Positions 34,533 to 41,647 of a DNA stretch of 64,000 bases are shown one piece after another (positions within the stretch are counted from its first letter, which is position 1; each line of letters starts with the position of its first letter). Below the pieces are notes generated by a model. That model saw only the letters and a list, made by a program, of their open reading frames with translations. It was not told where the DNA came from and did no database searches. The stretch is from Actinoplanes sp. TFC3 (GTDB taxonomy: Bacteria > Actinomycetota > Actinomycetes > Mycobacteriales > Micromonosporaceae). The stretch is taken from contig NZ_LOJP01000001.1 of the NCBI RefSeq assembly GCF_001553785.1, positions 2,957,794 through 3,021,793 of the forward strand. Reading direction: 5' to 3'. A program made the position numbers and the translations under genes.

Positions 34533-35201
34533 ATGAGTACATCGCCAGCGCGCAAGGATCCCGCGACCACGGCTCCCGAGGCTCCTGGGGCCCGGGCGGC
34601 CGACCAGCCAGCCCCGGCGCAGCGCAGCGGCGCGAGCGTCGCCTCCAGTGACCGCCGTGAGGTGCTGGCTCGCGAGAAGGACCGCTTCGGCGGCATCAAG
34701 TGGGGTTCGGCGTTCTTCGGCTGGCTGACCGCCACCGGCACCGCCGTCATCCTCACCGCCGTGCTCGTGGCGGCCGGCGCCACCGTGGGCATCGCCACCG
34801 GCGCCGACAGCAGCGATGCGCAGAACAATGCCAAAACCATCGGCATCGCCGGTGGGCTCACGCTGTTGGCGGTGATCCTGGTGGCCTACTTCTGCGGCGG
34901 CTACGTCGCCGGGCGCATGGCCCGCTTCAGCGGCGTCAAGCAGGGCATCGCCGTCTGGATCTGGGCGATCGTGATCGCAGTGATCGTGGCCGTCGCCGGG
35001 GCTGCCCTGGGCGACAAGTACGACCTGCTGGACCGCATCGGCGGGTTCCCGCGGTTGCCGATCGGCGGCGGCAACGTCACCACCGGCAGTGTCGTGGCCG
35101 TGATCATCGCCCTGATCGCCGCGCTGGTGGGCGCGATCCTGGGCGGGCTGGCCGGCATGCGCTACCACCGCCGGGTCGACCAGGCCGGGCTCGGACGCTG
35201 A
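34533..35201 (+). CDS. Four-helix membrane protein of unknown function, first gene of a PRC-barrel operon
   Basis: A 222-residue protein with a flexible Ala/Pro-rich cytoplasmic N-terminus (about 60 residues) and four hydrophobic helices (about 66-90, 104-128, 137-158 and 186-208). The short DRFGGIKWGSAFFGWLTA before helix 1 and RMARFSGVKQG between helices resemble small YrzE-like (TIGR04086-type) membrane proteins. GGAG is placed correctly before the ATG. It lies 15 bases upstream of the PRC-barrel gene, so both are expressed from the SigB-like promoter at 34454. A stress-related membrane role is inferred only from that. Confidence 0.72.
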   Translation: MSTSPARKDPATTAPEAPGARAADQPAPAQRSGASVASSDRREVLAREKDRFGGIKWGSAFFGWLTATGTAVILTAVLVAAGATVGIATGADSSDAQNNAKTIGIAGGLTLLAVILVAYFCGGYVAGRMARFSGVKQGIAVWIWAIVIAVIVAVAGAALGDKYDLLDRIGGFPRLPIGGGNVTTGSVVAVIIALIAALVGAILGGLAGMRYHRRVDQAGLGR

Positions 35202-35216
35202 GGAGGAGGCAAACCC

Positions 35217-35960
35217 ATGATCAACCGAGATTCCGTGCGCCACGTGTACGGCACCGACGTCTACAGCACTGACGGCGACAAGATCGGCTCGGCCGGGCAG
35301 GTGTATCTCGACAACGACACCGGCGCCCCGGCGTGGGTGGCCGTGCGCACCGGGCTGTTCGGCAAGAAGGAATCGTTCGTGCCGCTGCAGGATGCCACCC
35401 TGGACGGCGATCGGCTCGAAGTGCCCTTCGCCAAGGACAAGGTCAAGCAAGCCCCGCGCATCGACCAGGACGGCGAACTCAGCCCGGCCGACGAGGACGA
35501 GCTGTACCGCTACTACCGCCCCGGCTCCGACACAGCGGCCGGCTCGGGCTCAGGCTCGGAGGACCACGACGACGAACACGACCACGACGCCATGACCCGC
35601 TCGGAGGAAAGGCTGGTGCCGCGCGGCACCCGCACCGAGGAGATCGGCAAGGCGCGGCTGCGCAAGTATGTGGTCACCGAGGAGAAGCAGGTCACCGTTC
35701 CGGTCACCCGTGAAGAGGTACGGCTGGAGCACGAGCCCGCGCACGATGGCGAGAACCGCGTCGCCGCCACCGACGATCGCCGCCCAGCCGACGACGACGA
35801 CGATTCCGCAATGATTCTGTGGGCCGAGGAGCCCGTGGTGACAACCAGGTCCGTCCCCGTGGAACGGGTGCGGATGCGCAAGGAAACCGTTTCCGGCGAG
35901 GAAACGGTAAGCCGCCCGGTGCGCCAGGAACGCATCGAGTTGCAGGACGACACCAAATAA
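35217..35960 (+). CDS. PRC-barrel and DUF2382 domain stress protein, copy 1
   Basis: A 247-residue soluble acidic protein. Residues about 5-92 form a PRC-barrel (GDKIGSAGQVYLDNDTGAPA, RTGLFGKKESFVPL, VPFAKDKVKQAPRID). A flexible Gly/Ser and Asp/His linker follows. Residues about 118-246 are the DUF2382 domain (MTRSEERL, GKARLRKYVVTEEKQVTVPV, TREEVRLEHEP). Such proteins, common in actinobacteria and Deinococcus, are stress-induced with unknown biochemistry. GAGGAGG precedes the ATG. A strong hairpin follows directly. The paralogue at 36624 has the same layout. Confidence 0.93.
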   Translation: MINRDSVRHVYGTDVYSTDGDKIGSAGQVYLDNDTGAPAWVAVRTGLFGKKESFVPLQDATLDGDRLEVPFAKDKVKQAPRIDQDGELSPADEDELYRYYRPGSDTAAGSGSGSEDHDDEHDHDAMTRSEERLVPRGTRTEEIGKARLRKYVVTEEKQVTVPVTREEVRLEHEPAHDGENRVAATDDRRPADDDDDSAMILWAEEPVVTTRSVPVERVRMRKETVSGEETVSRPVRQERIELQDDTK

Positions 35961-36012
35961 ATTGCACCGGCAGGCCCGCCACCTCATCGGTGAGCGGGCC
36001 TGCCGGTGCAAT
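35961..36012. terminator. Bidirectional hairpin with perfect 19-bp stem
   Basis: ATTGCACCGGCAGGCCCGC (35961-35979) pairs without mismatch with 35994-36012 around a 14-base loop. It begins right after the PRC-barrel stop and ends 14 bases before the stop of the convergent secreted-protein gene, as expected for a terminator serving both. Confidence 0.85.
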
Positions 36013-36025
36013 CCGGTGCCGGTGA

Positions 36026-36325
36026 TCAGCTGAAGGACACCCACGACGTCGTGACCGGGGTGTTCTTCGCAAGGCAAACGGCGTGGTTGCCGGAAAGCAC
36101 TTCGTTGCTCAGCACATTGGTCGTCAGGCCGCACACGGTGGCGGCCGCGCTGACCGGGACGTTCTGCAGCAGAATGATCTGGTTGCCGCTCAGGACGTCC
36201 TGGGCGTACACGTTGACCAGTCCACCCTGCGGGGTCGTCGCCGCGGCAGGCCCGGCAAGCGTCAAACCACCAAGGGCAGCCGCGGCGGTCAGGGTCAGGG
36301 CGGCCATGCTCTTACGAATACGCAT
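36026..36325 (-). CDS. Small secreted protein, chaplin/rodlin-like character
   Basis: A 99-residue exported protein. Residues 1-29 form a signal peptide ending AAA. The 70-residue mature part is rich in Val, Leu, Asn and Ser with two Cys (TVCGLTTN and HAVCLAKN) and a duplicated VLSGNQI / VLSGNHA motif. Size, hydrophobicity, two Cys and the repeat recall chaplins and other aerial-surface proteins of filamentous actinomycetes, but the exact chaplin motif is not matched. Its gene separates the two PRC-barrel operons and is read in the opposite direction. Confidence 0.65.
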   Translation of the reverse strand: MRIRKSMAALTLTAAAALGGLTLAGPAAATTPQGGLVNVYAQDVLSGNQIILLQNVPVSAAATVCGLTTNVLSNEVLSGNHAVCLAKNTPVTTSWVSFS

Positions 36326-36481
36326 CGGAATAGCTCCACATCGTCATCATCGCTGGGACAACCTGTCGGGGAATGTGTTTCCAGTCCGGCAGGAGCCAAT
36401 CATGAATAGACTGGATATCGCCACTTCGCGTGATTTCCGGCGCTTGTTTATCGGTTTTCACCCCGATATTCGGCGCCTCAC

Positions 36482-36506
36482 GTTTATGAGCTAAACGTCC
36501 GGGCAC
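36482..36506 (+). promoter_or_regulatory. SigB/SigF-type promoter of PRC-barrel copy 2
   Basis: GTTT (36482-36485), 15 bases, then GGGCAC (36501-36506), the same spacing and -10 as at 34454. It lies 118 bases before the gene at 36624. A weaker GTTT-N15-GATATT occurs slightly upstream near 36448. Nothing else is seen in the 298-base gap 36326-36623. Confidence 0.55.
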
Positions 36507-36623
36507 GCTGACGACAACATGCGTCATCCGGATCAAGAAACGGTCCACTCCCCCTTTCCACGTCTGGCCGGCGGTGCCGTCACCTGCCCGCAGCGGCCGG
36601 ACGCAGCCACGAAGGAAGACCTC

Positions 36624-37370
36624 ATGATCACCCAGAACGACCTTCAGCGGATCTTCAACGCCGACGCGTACGACAACGACGGCGACAAGATCGGCTCTGT
36701 TGGCCAGGTCTACCTGGACAGCCAGGACAACTCCCCCGCCTGGGTCTCGATCAGGACCGGCCTGTTCGGAACCAAGGAGTCCTTCGCGCCCCTGCAGCGG
36801 GCCAGCCTCTCGGGCGACCGGCTCGATGTGCCGTTCAGCAAGGCGCAGGTGAAGGACGCACCGCGAATCGACGTGGATGGCGACCTGAGCCCGGCCCAGG
36901 AGCAGGAGCTGTACACGTACTACGGCGAGAACTCCGGTTCCACGTCCGGCCGGCAGGACTTCAGCAGCACCGGCACCGGGCACGACACCTCGGGGCCCTC
37001 GACCGACACCGCGATGACCCGCTCGGAGGAGCACCTTGTCGCGGGCACCCGCTCCGAGCAGGCCGGCAAGGCCCGGTTGCGTAAGTACGTAGTCACCGAG
37101 CAGCAGTCGGCCACCGTACCGGTCATGCACGAAGAGGCGACCTTGGAGCGTGAGCCGATCACCGACGCCACCATCGGCAAGGCACTGGACGGCCCGGAGA
37201 TCTCCGAGGAGGAGCACGAACTCACCTTGCACGCAGAGCGGCCCGTCGTGGACACCGAGGCCGTGCCGGTCGAGCGCGTGCGGCTCAACAAGCAAACCGT
37301 CACCGAGCAGGAGACGGTCAGCGGCGAAGTGCGCAAGGAGCAGATCGAGTTCGACGACCGAACCCGCTGA
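36624..37370 (+). CDS. PRC-barrel and DUF2382 domain stress protein, copy 2
   Basis: A 248-residue paralogue of the protein at 35217. The PRC-barrel (GDKIGSVGQVYLDSQDNSPA, RTGLFGTKESFAPL) spans about residues 5-92, a Gly/Ser/Thr linker about 95-128, and DUF2382 about 130-247 (MTRSEEHL, GKARLRKYVVTEQQSATVPV, VERVRLNKQTVTEQETVSG). It is one of two similar stress proteins in 2.2 kb, each with its own SigB-like promoter. The ATG at 36624 has AAGGAAG six to seven bases upstream; the open frame upstream has poor coding character. A hairpin terminator follows. Confidence 0.93.
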   Translation: MITQNDLQRIFNADAYDNDGDKIGSVGQVYLDSQDNSPAWVSIRTGLFGTKESFAPLQRASLSGDRLDVPFSKAQVKDAPRIDVDGDLSPAQEQELYTYYGENSGSTSGRQDFSSTGTGHDTSGPSTDTAMTRSEEHLVAGTRSEQAGKARLRKYVVTEQQSATVPVMHEEATLEREPITDATIGKALDGPEISEEEHELTLHAERPVVDTEAVPVERVRLNKQTVTEQETVSGEVRKEQIEFDDRTR

Positions 37371-37380
37371 CCCCCCACCA

Positions 37381-37410
37381 GGGAGGCTCCGCACCCCGCG
37401 GCAGCCTCCC
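37381..37410. terminator. Hairpin terminator between convergent genes
   Basis: GGGAGGCTCCGC (37381-37392) pairs with GCGG-c-AGCCTCCC (37398-37410), a 12-bp stem with one bulged C and the loop ACCCC. It lies between the PRC-barrel gene and the convergent AI-2E permease gene. Confidence 0.7.
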
Positions 37411-37420
37411 CGAGGGGTCG

Positions 37421-38536
37421 TCAGAGGCCGGTGGAGGCAGCCGGGCGGCCGTCGACCGGGGTCCGGTCCTCGCCCACCGTCGGCTCCTTCTTCAACCGGC
37501 CGCGCCGGGTGTCCCAGATGTCGCGGGCGATGATCTGCAGGATGCCGGCCACGGGGATCGCGAGCAGCGCGCCGAGGATGCCGGCCACCTCCACGGCGAT
37601 CAGGATGGCAATCAGCACGGTCAGCGGGTTCACCTTGACCGTACGCGCGAAGATCAACGGCTGCAGCAGGTGGTTCTCCAGTTGCTGGTACAGCACGAAG
37701 AAGATGATGACGACGATGCCGGCCGTGGTGGATTCGACGAACGCCGCGAGCGTGGCGACCACGGCTCCCAGCGTGGCTCCGACCAGGGGAATGAGGTCGA
37801 CGAGCCCGACGAACAAGGCAATCAGACCGGCGTACGGCACGCCCAGAATCGCCAGCACGGCGTAGGTTAGCGCCCCGCAGATGACGCTGATCAGCAGGTT
37901 GCCGGTGATGTAGCCGGTGATGGTCTTGGCGCAGTCGTGACCGACTCGGCGGATGCGCTCGGCACGCTGCTCGTCGAACAGAGCGAGGAAACCGTGCACC
38001 ACCTTGGGGGCTTCCAGAACCATGAGGTACGCCAGCACGAAGATCGTGACCACCCCGGCCACGCTGGTTGCGGCCCCGCGCAACAGCGACAGGGTCGAGC
38101 CGCCAAGCCCGGAGGCGTACTGACGGAAGCGGTCGGCGTTGTTCTGGGCGTACTCGAGCAGGTTGTAGCGCTCGATCAGGCCGCCGACCGGACCGCGTCC
38201 GGAGCGGGCATCCTGGACGATCTTCGGGAAATCGGCAATGACCTGGGATCCCTCGTGGATCAGCGGCACGATGAACAATGTTGCCAGGCCACCGAGCAGG
38301 ACCAGCGCCAGGAGGAAGACCAGCAGGGTAGCCAGCCAGCGCTTACCGAAGGCGGCACGGCGCTCCACCCAGTTGACCGCGGGGTGCAACGCCACGGCGA
38401 AGAAGGCCGCCACCACAATCCACGTCAGAACCTGACTGGTGGCGCGGATCAGCAGGAGAAGAAGCATCGTGGCGAGGACCAGACCTATCACGATCAAGGT
38501 CCGCCGGGCCACGACGGCATTGTCACGGTTGTTCAC
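37421..38536 (-). CDS. AI-2E family transporter (PerM/UPF0118)
   Basis: A 371-residue integral membrane protein with about eight hydrophobic helices. The family signature YQQLENHLLQPLIFARTVKV is intact, as are HPAVNWVERR and GLVDLIPLVGATLGA. Members are named for autoinducer-2 export but also include Na+/H+ antiporters and stress-related permeases, so the cargo is open. It starts at GTG 38536, only 10 bases after a SigB-like promoter, with no ribosome site, so the message is nearly leaderless. It diverges from the RsbQ-like gene. Confidence 0.92.
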   Translation of the reverse strand: MNNRDNAVVARRTLIVIGLVLATMLLLLLIRATSQVLTWIVVAAFFAVALHPAVNWVERRAAFGKRWLATLLVFLLALVLLGGLATLFIVPLIHEGSQVIADFPKIVQDARSGRGPVGGLIERYNLLEYAQNNADRFRQYASGLGGSTLSLLRGAATSVAGVVTIFVLAYLMVLEAPKVVHGFLALFDEQRAERIRRVGHDCAKTITGYITGNLLISVICGALTYAVLAILGVPYAGLIALFVGLVDLIPLVGATLGAVVATLAAFVESTTAGIVVIIFFVLYQQLENHLLQPLIFARTVKVNPLTVLIAILIAVEVAGILGALLAIPVAGILQIIARDIWDTRRGRLKKEPTVGEDRTPVDGRPAASTGL

Positions 38537-38545
38537 CGCGCAGAG

Positions 38546-38570
38546 CTACCCGCTGGTACCTGCACCAAAC
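38546..38570 (-). promoter_or_regulatory. SigB/SigF-type promoter of the AI-2E transporter gene
   Basis: On the minus strand GTTT (38570-38567), 15 bases, GGGTAG (38551-38546): the best match to the GTTT-N15-GGGTAT stress-sigma consensus in the window. The transcript start would be about 38539, just before the GTG at 38536. Confidence 0.6.
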
Positions 38571-38657
38571 GCAAGCGAAGGCGGCAACCGATGACGGCCA
38601 GAATGTGTGGGCTTTTCACGAAGCGTGCTTCTATGGTGGCGTGATGGTGATCCGCGG

Positions 38658-39458
38658 ATGAACACGGTAGACAAACACGCCATCCACGTCGGCGGCCTTG
38701 CGCAGGGCCAGCCGATGCTGTTCGCGCATGGCTACGGCTGCGACCAGAACATGTGGCGCCTGGTCGCCCCCGCATTCACGGCCACCCACCGGGTGGTGCT
38801 CTTCGACCATGTCGGCGTGGGCAAGTCGGACCTGCGCTCGTACGACAAAACCCGCTATTCCAGTCTGGATGGCTACGCCTCCGACGTCCTCACGATCATC
38901 CACGACCTCGACCTGTACGACGTGATCTTCGTCGGACACTCGGTCAGCGCGATGATCGGCGTGCTGGCGGCCATCCGCGAGCCGGAGCGCTTCGCCGACC
39001 TGATCCTGATCGGGCCGTCCCCGTCCTACATCGACGAGGGCGACTACATCGGCGGTTTCACCCGGTCCGACATCGACGAGATGATGAACTCGCTCGACAG
39101 CAACTATCTGGGCTGGTCCAGCGTCATCGCCCCGATCATCATGGCCAACCCGCAGCGCCCGGAGCTGAGCATCGAGCTGATCAACAGCTTCTGCGCCACC
39201 GACCCGGACATCGCCAAGCGGTTCGCGCACGTCACGTTCCTGTCCGACAACCGCAAAGATCTGGCCAGCGTGCGCACCCCGTCGCTGATCCTGCAGTGCA
39301 CCGACGACGTCATCGCCCCGCAGAACGTCGGCGAGTACGTCCACGAGCGCCTGCCCGGCAGCACCCTGGTGGTCCTGAACGCCACCGGTCACTGCCCCAA
39401 CTTGAGTGCCCCCGAGGAAACCGTCGAGGCGATCAAGAGCTACCTCACCGGCAAGTAA
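38658..39458 (+). CDS. RsbQ-like alpha/beta hydrolase
   Basis: A 266-residue hydrolase very like Bacillus RsbQ (269 residues), the partner of phosphatase RsbP in energy-stress activation of SigB, and related to the plant KAI2/D14 receptors. The triad is visible: Ser95 in GHSVSAMIG, Asp in CTDDVIAP and His in NATGHCPN. LFAHGYGCDQNMW is the conserved oxyanion-hole region. No RsbP (PAS-PP2C) gene is in the window; instead a DICT-domain protein follows after 47 bases. The start at 38658 gives the normal N-terminus. It could be an enzyme or a small-ligand receptor feeding a stress sigma factor. Confidence 0.9.
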   Translation: MNTVDKHAIHVGGLAQGQPMLFAHGYGCDQNMWRLVAPAFTATHRVVLFDHVGVGKSDLRSYDKTRYSSLDGYASDVLTIIHDLDLYDVIFVGHSVSAMIGVLAAIREPERFADLILIGPSPSYIDEGDYIGGFTRSDIDEMMNSLDSNYLGWSSVIAPIIMANPQRPELSIELINSFCATDPDIAKRFAHVTFLSDNRKDLASVRTPSLILQCTDDVIAPQNVGEYVHERLPGSTLVVLNATGHCPNLSAPEETVEAIKSYLTGK

Positions 39459-39505
39459 CGCCGCCACCGGATGCGGCGCCACTTGCGCGTCACTAAGCTG
39501 CTGCG

Positions 39506-40576
39506 GTGCCCGAACCCACCGCCGTCCGGCGGCTGACCAAGAAAACGCTGGTGACCGTCTCGCACGCGCTGGAACAAGCGGCGCTGGCGGCGGCCGAGGA
39601 CGGACCGATGGTGGTCATCGCGTTGTTCCAGCGGCTGCCGTACTTCGACCGCGAACGCCGGGTGTACGAGCGCATCGCGCAGCAGGCCACGGCCACGGTG
39701 GTGGGGCTGGTCGCCGCGCAGGCCCCCGAGGTCCCGGCCGGCGCGTACGCCGTGCTGCTCGACGAGAAGGAGGAGCTGGCGCGGGAGTGGACCGTGGTTG
39801 TGCTGACCCCGCGCTTCGGTGCCCTGCTGGTGGCCGAGGACCTGGAGGAGGTCCAGCCCGGCACCACCACGCTGGAAAGTGGGCGGGTGTTCGCGGGTCG
39901 CACCAGCATGCGCCGCGACGAGGCGTTGCACGAGGTGCTCCGGTTGCGCGACCGGCTGGCCGGCCGCCTGTCGCCGGCCGCGCAGGACGCCGTGGAAGCC
40001 GTCGTCGGCCGGGTCCGCGAGCTGCCGGCAACTCCCGGCGAGAGCCGCGCCGATGCGATGCTGCACCTGTTCGCCGCTCAGGCCGAACGGGACCACACCC
40101 GGTTGCGCACCCGGAACCCCGCCACCGATCTGGCCGATGAGCCCGGGATCCGGCAGTGGTCCGGGGCGGAAGGGGTCACCGCCTCAGGGGTCCTGCCGGT
40201 GGCGGTGCTGGCGGTGCGGATCACGCACGCGGCCGGGGGACAGCAAGGACCCATTGGGCGTACGGCCACCCGTCAGCAACAAGCCGCCGTCGAGCTGCTC
40301 GTCACCCGGCTCCGACCGGCCGACCGAGCCATGAAGGCCAGCGACAACGACTTCACGTTGTTCCTGCCCGCCCGGTCCCACGACGACGCGGTGGCCTTCG
40401 CGTACCAGCTGGTGAATGACTTCGCCGAGGCCGCTCAGCGCAGCGCGTTCCTGTCGGCGACGGTGACCGTGGCCCTGACCGTCACCCGCAGCCGGCCGCT
40501 ACCCGAGAACGAGCTGCGGCAGGCGCTGGCGTGGGCGCTGGAGCGCAACGCCCCCGTGGTGACGATCAACGGCTAG
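39506..40576 (+). CDS. DICT sensory domain protein with degenerate GGDEF-like domain
   Basis: A 356-residue soluble signalling protein. Residues about 8-125 are a DICT domain (LTKKTLVTVSHALEQAALAA, VVIALFQRLPYFDRERRVYE), a sensor found near diguanylate cyclases. The C-terminal part (about 225-352) has a GGDEF-like order of segments, but the active motif is SDNDF (279-283). An RxxD (Arg270-Asp273) stands exactly five residues before it, the position of the c-di-GMP inhibitory site. It is thus unlikely to make c-di-GMP but could bind it. The GTG at 39506 lies 7 bases after a TAAGCT -10-like element. It follows the RsbQ-like gene. Confidence 0.75.
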   Translation: MPEPTAVRRLTKKTLVTVSHALEQAALAAAEDGPMVVIALFQRLPYFDRERRVYERIAQQATATVVGLVAAQAPEVPAGAYAVLLDEKEELAREWTVVVLTPRFGALLVAEDLEEVQPGTTTLESGRVFAGRTSMRRDEALHEVLRLRDRLAGRLSPAAQDAVEAVVGRVRELPATPGESRADAMLHLFAAQAERDHTRLRTRNPATDLADEPGIRQWSGAEGVTASGVLPVAVLAVRITHAAGGQQGPIGRTATRQQQAAVELLVTRLRPADRAMKASDNDFTLFLPARSHDDAVAFAYQLVNDFAEAAQRSAFLSATVTVALTVTRSRPLPENELRQALAWALERNAPVVTING

Positions 40577-41538
40577 GCCCTGCGCAGCAACGAGTCAGCG
40601 GTCGCAGCCCAGGGCCGGCCGGGCCGGGCCGCCCAGGTTGCGGTGCCGTCCTCTGCTGTGCCCGGGTCCTGCTCGGCGGCGTTCTCCCCCAGGATGTCTG
40701 CCCACTGTGCAACATCAGCCGTCAGCTCGGCCCAGTCCGCGCCCGTCAGGGTCACCGTTCCGCCATCCGACGAACGGGCAACGACGCGGGCCAGGGGCTT
40801 GTTGTCCAGGCCGTCGGGTCCGAGGGCTTCGCGGACGTGGTGCCATTGGCGGGCTTTCAGACGTACCGGATAACGCTTCTCCGGCCTTAGTCCCAGCTCT
40901 TGCAAGGCGTCCAGGGAGCCATCGGCGACCCGGCTCAGATCCGGCGCCGTTTCGTCCACTGTGAACTCGCACCACGGGGAGGCGTCCAGGGTCTCGGACG
41001 AACCAGCGGCCCGCCAACGGTAGGAGTGCCCCGGCGTGAGCTCGCCCGGCTCAAACGTCATTGTCACCGTGGCGCCGAAGGCGGTGGCGGGTTCGGCGTA
41101 GGTGCTGTCCGGGTCGCCCAGCGCCCGATACTCGAAGGTGGCAGCGGGCTGAGCGTTCGCGGCGAAGACGACAGTGAGCGCCGGCGTGCTCGTCGCGACA
41201 AACGGCCGGTGCTCGCCCGTCACACATCCGGGCACCGCGCCGGTCTGGAAGGTCACGGGGACAGCGGCGGGCGGCGGCGCGGTCTCGGCCACCGCGACGC
41301 AGTCGACCGGCAGCACGCCCGGCCCCGCGTCTGCCGGCTGCGCGTCTGCCGGCTGCGCGTCTGCCGGCTGCGCGTGCCCGCAAACCGGTCCTGAGACGGC
41401 ATCCTGGCCCGGCACGAGCGTCACGAGGGGCGATCGCGAAGCCGGCGGCCGCGCCGAGCCCGCGGCGACCAGCACCAGCACCAGCGTCCCCATTGCCGAC
41501 AACCCCCGCAGCCACCGGCGCACGCCACTCCCCCTCAT
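40573..41538 (-). CDS. Secreted protein with fibronectin-like region, unknown function
   Basis: A 321-residue exported protein. Residues about 10-32 form a signal or anchor helix. A low-complexity stretch follows with three QPADA repeats, then an all-beta segment with EYRALGDPDSTYAEP and LTPGHSYRWRAAGSS, like fibronectin type III or purple-acid-phosphatase N-terminal folds. The last 100 residues (LGLRPEKRYPVRLKARQWHH) are mixed and unrecognised. Four Cys could pair outside the cell. The start at 41538 is chosen just before the hydrophobic segment. It overlaps the convergent DICT gene by 4 bases and lies 109 bases downstream of the diguanylate cyclase gene. Confidence 0.65.
   Translation of the reverse strand: MRGSGVRRWLRGLSAMGTLVLVLVAAGSARPPASRSPLVTLVPGQDAVSGPVCGHAQPADAQPADAQPADAGPGVLPVDCVAVAETAPPPAAVPVTFQTGAVPGCVTGEHRPFVATSTPALTVVFAANAQPAATFEYRALGDPDSTYAEPATAFGATVTMTFEPGELTPGHSYRWRAAGSSETLDASPWCEFTVDETAPDLSRVADGSLDALQELGLRPEKRYPVRLKARQWHHVREALGPDGLDNKPLARVVARSSDGGTVTLTGADWAELTADVAQWADILGENAAEQDPGTAEDGTATWAARPGRPWAATADSLLRRA
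41326..41370. repeat. Three tandem 15-bp repeats inside the secreted-protein gene
   Basis: CGCGTCTGCCGGCTG occurs three times head to tail without mismatch. On the coding (minus) strand it encodes QPADA repeats in the linker after the signal peptide. Perfect identity suggests recent slippage and possible length variation between strains. Confidence 0.9.
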
Positions 41539-41647
41539 CGCAGGCTGACCATTATGGCAACAGTGCGGGTCGAGACCCTGTCGATGTACCCGCCGCCCAG
41601 GCGTGGGAAGCGGTAGCCGATGCCGGCGCGGTTCACCGGCGGCTACG

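Noticed and set aside
41326-41370. CRISPR-like repeats
   Set aside because: The units are only 15 bp, directly adjacent without spacers, and in frame within a coding sequence.
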